Source of the DNA: RBG-16-66-20 sp035517595
GTDB lineage: Bacteria; Pseudomonadota; Gammaproteobacteria; Burkholderiales; SG8-39
Length of the DNA: 13,469 nt
Assembly: GCA_035517595.1 (NCBI GenBank)
Contig: DATIYN010000250.1
Coordinates: 1 to 13,469 of the forward strand
Direction of reading: 5' to 3'
A program made the position numbers and the translations under genes. Below, one piece after another: positions 8,700 through 13,469 of this stretch. Position 1 is the stretch's first letter. The number at the start of each line of letters is the position of its first letter. The notes beneath the pieces were generated by a model, which saw only the letters and a list, made by a program, of their open reading frames with translations, had not been told where the DNA came from and did no database searches.

Positions 8700-11167
8700 G
8701 CGGCGGCCACCTCCTTCTGCGTGCGCCGGACCGGCTTGCCGTCCGGACCCTTCAGCTCGTCGCCGTCGCCGCCTTCCCACGGCGGCAATACGAACGTCGG
8801 CGCGGGATAGGGCACCGCGGGGAAGCTTTCCGGGCCGACGCGCGGGGTCTCGCCCTTCGCCTTCTTCTCCAGGGCGGCGAGCACCTTGTCCGGTGTGATC
8901 GGCACCTCGTCGATTCTCACGCCGACCGCGTCGTAGATCGCGTTTGCCACCGCCGGCATCACCGGCAGCAGCGGGCCCTGCCCGGCTTCCTTCGCGCCGA
9001 ACGGGCAGTTGGGATCCGGGTATTCGACGATCGCCACGTCCACCTCGGGCATGTCGAGCGCGGTGAGGCTCTTGTACTCGAGCATCGAAGGGATCTTGTG
9101 CACGAGCGCGCTGGACAGCTTCTCGGGCAATCGCCGGAAGGCCTGCTCCTCCATCAGCGCTTCGCCCAGGCCCATGTACACGCCGCCGATCACCTGCCCG
9201 CGAACGTGCACCGGGTTGATCGAGCGCCCGATGTCGTGCGCGACCCAGATCTTGGGCACGGTGATCCAGCCGGTCTTCGGATCGACTTCGGCCTCGACCA
9301 CGCAGGCCGTGAAGCTGTACGCGGGAGAAGGGCCGACGCCCGCGCCCTTGTACTTGCCTGGCGCCTTCGGCGGCGCGTACGAGCCGACCGCGCCGAGCGT
9401 GCCGAACTTCGTCTCCGCCGCCGTCACCGCCTCGATAAAGCTCATCGTCTTCGCCGCGTTCTCCGCCGCGAATACCTTGCCCCGCGAGAGGATCACGCGC
9501 TCGGGCAAGGTCTCGAGCTTCTCGGCCGCCGCCGCGGCGATCTGCTCGCGCAACCGCGTCGCCGCCTGCAACGCGGCATTGCCCATCATCACCGTGACGC
9601 GGCTCGAGTACGAGCCGAGGTCGACCGGCGTCAGTCCGGTATCGCCGGTGAGCACGCGCACCTCCGCCGTGCCGATGCCGAGCACCTCGGCGACGATCGC
9701 AGCGAGCACGTCGTCCGACCCCTGCCCGATTTCAGTCGCGCCGCAGAGCACCGTCACCTGCCCGCTGCGATCGAGCAGAAGCTGCACGCCAGAGTGCGGC
9801 ATCTTGTTCCAGTAGATCGACACGCCGGCGCCGCACATGTAGGTGCTCGCCGCGAGCCCGACGCCGCGTCCCTCCGGAAGCTTGCGGTGCTTCTCCTTCC
9901 AGCCGGAGCGCTCGACCACCTGGCGGATGCACTCGGCGAGCCCGGTGCTGCCGACCTTGAGCCAGTTCGCGGTGAGCGCGTTCTCCTTCGTCACGATGCC
10001 GAGGCGGAGTTCGGCCGGATCGATCCCCAGCTTCTCGGCGATCTTGTCGAGCTGCACTTCCTGCCCGAAGCGCGGCTGCGGCGTCCCGTGGCCGCGCTTG
10101 GGGCCGCAGGGAGGCTTGTTGGTGAAGACCCGGCACGCTTCGAACTTGAAGCGCGGCAGCTCGTAGGTCACCGGCGTCAGCACCCCGGTGTAGAAGGTGC
10201 TCGCGGGACCATGCGAGCCGTATCCACCGCCGTCGAGCAGAGTCTGAAGATGCATTCCGGTCAGCTTTCCGTCCTTGCTGACCCCGGTCCGGAACTTCAT
10301 CAGCACCGGGTGCCGGCCGCGGTGCTGGTAGAAGACCTCCTCGCGCGTAAGGCAGATCTTCACCGGGCGCCCGAGGATCATGGCCGCTTTCGACACCACC
10401 ATCTCGTGATTGGCCGGGTCGCATTTGCCGCCGAAGCCGCCGCCGTTCTGCGTCGCGATCACGCGGACCTGCGAGGCCGGGACCTGCAGCACCCGCGCGA
10501 GCTGCCGGTGCAGGTAGTGCGGATTCTGGGTGCTGGTCTGCAGGAGCAGCTTGCCGTCGCCCTCGATCGAGGCGAGCGAGGCCTGCTGCTCCATCGGAAG
10601 GTGAGTATTGCCCTGGTAGAAGAACGTATCCTCGAACACGTAGTCGCTCCTCGCGAGCGCCTCCTCGACGTCGCCGAATTCGTAGGACTGGTTGCGATGG
10701 ATGTTGCCCTGCTCGCCGTAGTCGTGGATGCGTGGCTCGGGACGCGCGAGCGCTTCCGCCGGATCGGAGATCGTCTGCAGCTTGCGGTACCTCACGTCGA
10801 TCAGCTCGATCGCCTCGAGCGCCGTGACTTCGTCTTTCGCGATCACCGCGGCGAGCGGATCGCCGACGTGGCGCACCCTCTCGGGCGCGAGCGCGTATTC
10901 GTCGAGCGACACCGGCATGATGCCGAACGGGACCGGAAAGTCCTTCCCGGTCAGCACGAGATGCACTCCGGGATATTCCCTTGCGCGCGAGCAGTCGATC
11001 GATTCGATCACCGCGTGGGGATGGGGCGAGCGCAGCAGCTTGCAATGCGCCATGCGCGGCAGCGAGAGGTCGTCGGCGAAGCGCGCCTGGCCGGTCGTCT
11101 TGCCGCGCCCGTCGACCCGCCGGCGCGGCTGGCCGACTACCTCGAAGCGTTTCTTTTCCGCGCTCAT
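8696..11167 (-). CDS. hcrA: 4-hydroxybenzoyl-CoA reductase, alpha (molybdenum cofactor) subunit
   Basis: Catalytic subunit that binds the molybdopterin cofactor and 4-hydroxybenzoyl-CoA; xanthine oxidase family. It has 823 residues. The N-terminal a/b hammerhead domain begins near VDGRGKTTGQARFADD. Cofactor contacts include QNGGGFGGKCDPANHE (near 240). The active-site Glu at about 727 lies in FGAKEAGQGPL, and VAHDIGRSINPVHVRGQ is also conserved. Known HcrA proteins are nearer 755-770 residues, so this one carries a C-terminal tail of about 50 residues (PWEGGDGDELKGPDG and the end VRRTQKEVAAA). The tail's last codons also form the strong ribosome site of hcrB. The ATG at 11167 has AAGGA 7 nt upstream and overlaps the hcrC stop as ATGA; frame open further upstream lies inside hcrC. 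Order hcrC-hcrA-hcrB matches Thauera hcrCAB and Rhodopseudomonas hbaBCD. Confidence 0.94.
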   Translation of the reverse strand: MSAEKKRFEVVGQPRRRVDGRGKTTGQARFADDLSLPRMAHCKLLRSPHPHAVIESIDCSRAREYPGVHLVLTGKDFPVPFGIMPVSLDEYALAPERVRHVGDPLAAVIAKDEVTALEAIELIDVRYRKLQTISDPAEALARPEPRIHDYGEQGNIHRNQSYEFGDVEEALARSDYVFEDTFFYQGNTHLPMEQQASLASIEGDGKLLLQTSTQNPHYLHRQLARVLQVPASQVRVIATQNGGGFGGKCDPANHEMVVSKAAMILGRPVKICLTREEVFYQHRGRHPVLMKFRTGVSKDGKLTGMHLQTLLDGGGYGSHGPASTFYTGVLTPVTYELPRFKFEACRVFTNKPPCGPKRGHGTPQPRFGQEVQLDKIAEKLGIDPAELRLGIVTKENALTANWLKVGSTGLAECIRQVVERSGWKEKHRKLPEGRGVGLAASTYMCGAGVSIYWNKMPHSGVQLLLDRSGQVTVLCGATEIGQGSDDVLAAIVAEVLGIGTAEVRVLTGDTGLTPVDLGSYSSRVTVMMGNAALQAATRLREQIAAAAAEKLETLPERVILSRGKVFAAENAAKTMSFIEAVTAAETKFGTLGAVGSYAPPKAPGKYKGAGVGPSPAYSFTACVVEAEVDPKTGWITVPKIWVAHDIGRSINPVHVRGQVIGGVYMGLGEALMEEQAFRRLPEKLSSALVHKIPSMLEYKSLTALDMPEVDVAIVEYPDPNCPFGAKEAGQGPLLPVMPAVANAIYDAVGVRIDEVPITPDKVLAALEKKAKGETPRVGPESFPAVPYPAPTFVLPPWEGGDGDELKGPDGKPVRRTQKEVAAA
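8709..8716 (-). promoter_or_regulatory. Strong ribosome binding site of hcrB inside hcrA
   Basis: The minus strand reads AAGGAGGT here, 9 nt before the hcrB ATG at 8699. This is a full match to the core anti-Shine-Dalgarno and it decides the hcrB start. It is the strongest ribosome site I noticed in the window, inside the last codons of hcrA. Confidence 0.85.
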
Positions 11168-11658
11168 TTCGAATTCCTTATTTCGGCGGCGGCTTGCTCG
11201 ATCGCCTCGACGATCTGGTTGTAGCCGGTGCAGCGGCAGATGTTCCCCGAGATCGCCTCCTTGATGCGCTCGCGGCTCGGATTCGGCTCGCGCTCGAGCA
11301 GCGCCTTCGCCGTCATCAGCATGCCGGAGGTGCAGTAGCCGCACTGCGAGCCGCCGCAGTCGGCGAACGCCGCCTGGAGCGGGTGGAGCTTCGTGCCGCT
11401 CGCCAGGCCCTCGACCGTCTCGATCTCGCGCCCTTCGCACTCGAGAGCCAATGCCAGGCACGACAGTACCGGCGCGCCGTCGACGAGCACCGCACAGGCG
11501 CCGCATTCGCCGAGCTCGCACCCATGCTTGGTCCCGGTGAGGTTCATCTCCTCGCGCAGCACCTCGAGGAGCGTCTTGTACGAAGCGAAGGAGACTTCCT
11601 GCGGCTCGCCGTTCACTCGCAGGACCAGATGCACGTTCTTGGGGGCCGGGGCGTTCAT
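11164..11658 (-). CDS. hcrC: 4-hydroxybenzoyl-CoA reductase, gamma (two 2Fe-2S) subunit
   Basis: Small electron-transfer subunit that carries two 2Fe-2S clusters between the beta-subunit FAD and the molybdenum site. It has 164 residues, the usual size. The N-terminal plant-ferredoxin-like domain holds the first cluster with CELGECGACAVLVDG plus a later SCLALALEC cysteine. The helical C-terminal domain holds the second cluster with CGGSQCGYCTSGMLM and GNICRCTGYNQIV. The ATG at 11658 overlaps the tetR stop as ATGA and has AGGAAGG just upstream. Open frame before it belongs to the tetR region. Taken alone it could belong to any xanthine-oxidase-type enzyme; its assignment rests on the hcrB cluster loop next door. 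Confidence 0.94.
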   Translation of the reverse strand: MNAPAPKNVHLVLRVNGEPQEVSFASYKTLLEVLREEMNLTGTKHGCELGECGACAVLVDGAPVLSCLALALECEGREIETVEGLASGTKLHPLQAAFADCGGSQCGYCTSGMLMTAKALLEREPNPSRERIKEAISGNICRCTGYNQIVEAIEQAAAEIRNSK

Positions 11659-12296
11659 TTGCCCTTCCTCGCGGGCAGCAGCCCGCGCACCAGGTAGTCG
11701 GAGAGCGATTCGGCGATCTCGGCGACCGATCGCGCGCCGTCGTGCCGGTACCACCGCGCGGTCCAGTTCACCGCACCCAGCATCGCGCGCGTCACGAGCG
11801 CGGGGTCCACGGGCGCGAACTCGCCGGCCCTGACGCCTTCGGCGACCAGCGCGCGCACGGCGCGCTCGTAGGCGTCGCGCTTCTGCACGACGCCCGCGCG
11901 CATGTCCTCCGGCAGCGCCTCGACCTCCAGGTGCGCGGTGGCCCCTTCCAGCTCGTCGAGCATGCAGTGCACATGCCCGGCGAGCACCGAGCGCAGCCGG
12001 CCGGCCCAGGAGCCCGGGACCGCGCGCGCGGCCTTTACGCCGGCCGCAAGGCGCTCGAGCGTGCGCTCCTGGCAGAACAGCAGGAGCTCGTCCTTGCCGC
12101 TGAAGTAATAGTAGAGGTTGCCCGGCGAGAGGTCGGCTTCCTCGGCGATCTCGCGCATGCCGGTCGCCGACACGCCGAGGCGTCGGAATACGCGCGCGGC
12201 GGCGCGCAGAATGTCCAGGCGGCGCGCATCGTTCCTGCGCTGGACACGCTCGGAGAAAGCGGCTTCGTTCGAACTGCGATTCAAAACTTGAACCAT
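11655..12296 (-). CDS. TetR/AcrR-family transcriptional regulator of the hcr operon
   Basis: DNA-binding regulator, most likely a repressor released by a ligand. It has 213 residues. The N-terminal helix-turn-helix covers about 30-76 (ILRAAARVFRRLGVSATG, then REIAEEADLSPGNLYYYFSGKDELL). The C-terminal ligand and dimer domain spans about 85-205. The ATG at 12296 sits inside a 37-bp dyad and follows a promoter-like sequence so closely that the transcript would have almost no leader; I see no ribosome site before it. Open frame before this ATG runs back into the ligase gene and is not believable. Its stop overlaps the hcrC start by ATGA, so regulator and reductase are made together. Autoregulation is likely. 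The ligand could be 4-hydroxybenzoyl-CoA, benzoyl-CoA or the free acid; the sequence does not tell. Confidence 0.93.
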   Translation of the reverse strand: MVQVLNRSSNEAAFSERVQRRNDARRLDILRAAARVFRRLGVSATGMREIAEEADLSPGNLYYYFSGKDELLLFCQERTLERLAAGVKAARAVPGSWAGRLRSVLAGHVHCMLDELEGATAHLEVEALPEDMRAGVVQKRDAYERAVRALVAEGVRAGEFAPVDPALVTRAMLGAVNWTARWYRHDGARSVAEIAESLSDYLVRGLLPARKGK

Positions 12297-12304
12297 TGTT
12301 CGAA
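12268..12304. promoter_or_regulatory. Candidate TetR operator: 37-bp interrupted palindrome
   Basis: Outer arms TTCGAAC (12268-12274) and GTTCGAA (12298-12304) and inner arms TTCAA (12280-12284) and TTGAA (12288-12292) all share one centre at base 12286. The two TTCGAA cores are 31 bp apart centre to centre, about three helical turns. The dyad covers the tetR start codon, and its outer arm touches the predicted -10 box, so a bound regulator would block its own operon. Binding by this TetR protein is inference. Confidence 0.6.
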
Positions 12305-12332
12305 TTCTAGGCGAACGCGCGGCGGGGCACAA
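12304..12332 (-). promoter_or_regulatory. Predicted sigma70-type promoter of tetR-hcrCAB-DUF4863
   Basis: On the minus strand TTGTGC (12332-12327) is followed after exactly 17 bp by TAGAAT (12309-12304), a good match to the housekeeping -35 and -10 boxes. Transcription would begin about at the tetR ATG (12296), giving a leaderless or nearly leaderless mRNA. It lies in the 46-bp gap after the second ligase gene, so the operon could also receive read-through from that gene. Confidence 0.5.
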
Positions 12333-12342
12333 GCGTCCGCGG

Positions 12343-13469
12343 TCAAGCGCGCAGCTTGAAACGCTGGATCTTGCCGGTGGGCGTCTTGGGCAGCTCCGCG
12401 ATGAACTCGATCCAGCGCGGATACTTGTAGGGCGCGAGCCGGTCCTTGATGTGCCGCTGCAGTGCGAGCTTGAGCTCGTCACAGGGCGAGGCTCCATCCT
12501 TCAGCACGACAAAGGCCTTGGGCTTGACCAGGCGGTTGTCGTCCTCGCGCGCGACCACCGCGGCCTCGAGCACCGCGTCGTGGCTGGCGAGCGCGGCCTC
12601 GACCTCGGCCGGAGACACGAACAGGCCCGAGACCTTTATCATGTCGTCGGACCGTCCGGCGTAGACAAAGTAGCCGTTCTCGTCCTGCCTGAACTTGTCC
12701 CCGCTCCGGAACCAGGGGCCGAGGAAGGTCGAGCGGCTCTTTTCACGGTTGTTCCAGTAGAAGGCTGCGCTCGTCGGCCCGCGCACCTGCAGCTCGCCGA
12801 GCTCCCCATGCTTGACCGGCCTGCCCTCCTCGTCCACGAGCCGGAGCTCGTACCCCGGCACTGCCGTTCCTGTCGCCCCGTAGCGCACGTGGCCGCGGCG
12901 CGCGCTGATGTACATATGCATCATTTCGGTCGTTCCGATTCCCTCGAGGATGTCGACGCCGGCCTTGTCCCTCCAGCGCTTTCCGAGCTCGGCGGGGAGC
13001 GCCTCGCCGGCCGAGACGCACGCACGCAGCCCCAGCTCTCCCTTCCCCGGAAACTCCGGGCTGGCGAGCATCGACGCGTAGAGCGTGGGCACTCCGTAGA
13101 AGACGGTGGGCTTTCTCCCGACCAGTCGCTTGAATACCGCGGCGGGCGTGGCGCGCTCGGCCATGAGCACGGCGGTGGCACCGGTGGCGAGGGTGAACGT
13201 GAGCGCGTTTCCCAGACCGTAGACGAAGCACAGCTTCGCCGCGGAGAAAAGCACATCCGACTCAGCAACTCCCAGCACGGCCTTGCCATAGAGCTCCGCG
13301 GTGATCGCCATGCTCGAGTGGACGTGCACGGTGCCCTTAGGCGCGCCGGTCGAGCCCGAGGAATAGAACCAGCAGCACGCGTCGTCCGAGGTGGTGGGAG
13401 ACGCATCGAGGACGGGCGAGCCCGAGGCGAGCACGTCCTCGACCGAAACGCGTCCCTTCGCGCGGCGGC
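12343..13469 (-). CDS. Benzoate-CoA-ligase-family protein, probable 4-hydroxybenzoate-CoA ligase, N-terminus cut by window edge
   Basis: AMP-forming aromatic-acid CoA ligase. About 375 C-terminal residues are visible and the frame is open to base 13469; by alignment with the other ligase about 160 N-terminal residues are missing. It has YSSGSTGAPKG, a GRSDDMIKVSG hinge and C-terminal PKTPTGKIQRFK with the adenylation lysine. It is a clear paralogue of the ligase at 2302-3912, mostly identical by eye. It differs in segments expected near the acid pocket: AKLCFVYGLGN for AKLFFAYGLGN, and TTEMMHMYIS for STEMLHIFLS. Together with its position just upstream of tetR-hcrCAB, this suggests 4-hydroxybenzoate as substrate, the step that feeds the reductase. 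That assignment is inference; benzoate or 3-hydroxybenzoate remain possible. The start codon and promoter are outside the window. Confidence 0.92.
   Translation of the reverse strand, partial: RRAKGRVSVEDVLASGSPVLDASPTTSDDACCWFYSSGSTGAPKGTVHVHSSMAITAELYGKAVLGVAESDVLFSAAKLCFVYGLGNALTFTLATGATAVLMAERATPAAVFKRLVGRKPTVFYGVPTLYASMLASPEFPGKGELGLRACVSAGEALPAELGKRWRDKAGVDILEGIGTTEMMHMYISARRGHVRYGATGTAVPGYELRLVDEEGRPVKHGELGELQVRGPTSAAFYWNNREKSRSTFLGPWFRSGDKFRQDENGYFVYAGRSDDMIKVSGLFVSPAEVEAALASHDAVLEAAVVAREDDNRLVKPKAFVVLKDGASPCDELKLALQRHIKDRLAPYKYPRWIEFIAELPKTPTGKIQRFKLRA

Noticed and set aside
8546..11224. Plus-strand open frame of 892 codons opposite hcrA
   Set aside because: It is the shadow of hcrA on the other strand, without motifs or a ribosome site I could recognise.
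11168..11521. hcrA read as a 941-residue protein starting inside hcrC
   Set aside because: The extra N-terminal stretch is the shadow of hcrC; the ATG at 11167 has a ribosome site and the usual ATGA coupling.
12297..12497. N-terminal extension of the TetR protein to 280 residues
   Set aside because: It would overlap the C-terminus of the ligase, and the extension is low-complexity; TetR proteins normally have about 200 residues with the HTH near the N-terminus.

Overview
The window is high-GC DNA, roughly two thirds or more G+C by eye, with long open shadow frames opposite the real genes. It looks like a chromosomal aromatic-acid catabolism locus from a proteobacterium. A betaproteobacterium of the Rhodocyclales/Burkholderiales kind is my best guess, because benzoate-CoA ligase, a BoxD-type aldehyde dehydrogenase, hcrCAB and a DUF4863 protein are typical of such genomes. 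The taxonomy is inference only. No RNA gene, insertion sequence, CRISPR array or other mobile element was seen, and no gene-free stretch reaches 300 bases.

Left block, minus strand (5584 down to 1): a cytoplasmic gamma-glutamyltransferase-family protein, then 37 bp downstream a canonical benzoate-CoA ligase, then 6 bp downstream a membrane-bound sensor diguanylate cyclase (Cache, HAMP, two PAS, GGDEF) that runs off the left edge. Centre, plus strand (5652-7196): a stand-alone aldehyde dehydrogenase of the BoxD/PaaZ type, divergent from the left block across 67 bp.

Right block, minus strand (13469 down to 7193): a second benzoate-CoA-ligase-family gene cut by the right edge; a 46-bp gap that holds a likely promoter with a symmetric operator; then tetR, hcrC, hcrA and hcrB chained by three ATGA start/stop overlaps; then a DUF4863 gene 1 nt after hcrB. 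The DUF4863 gene and the aldehyde dehydrogenase converge, and their stop codons share one CTAG.

How it fits together: the partial ligase probably activates 4-hydroxybenzoate. HcrCAB, recognised with confidence from the four extra cluster cysteines in HcrB, removes the para-hydroxyl from 4-hydroxybenzoyl-CoA to give benzoyl-CoA. The left ligase makes benzoyl-CoA directly from benzoate. The aldehyde dehydrogenase would act late in the box (epoxybenzoyl-CoA) route. BoxA, BoxB, BoxC and the dearomatising benzoyl-CoA reductase are not in the window. The TetR protein is the likely local regulator. The least explained parts are the DUF4863 gene, the gamma-glutamyltransferase and the c-di-GMP sensor tied to the ligase gene.
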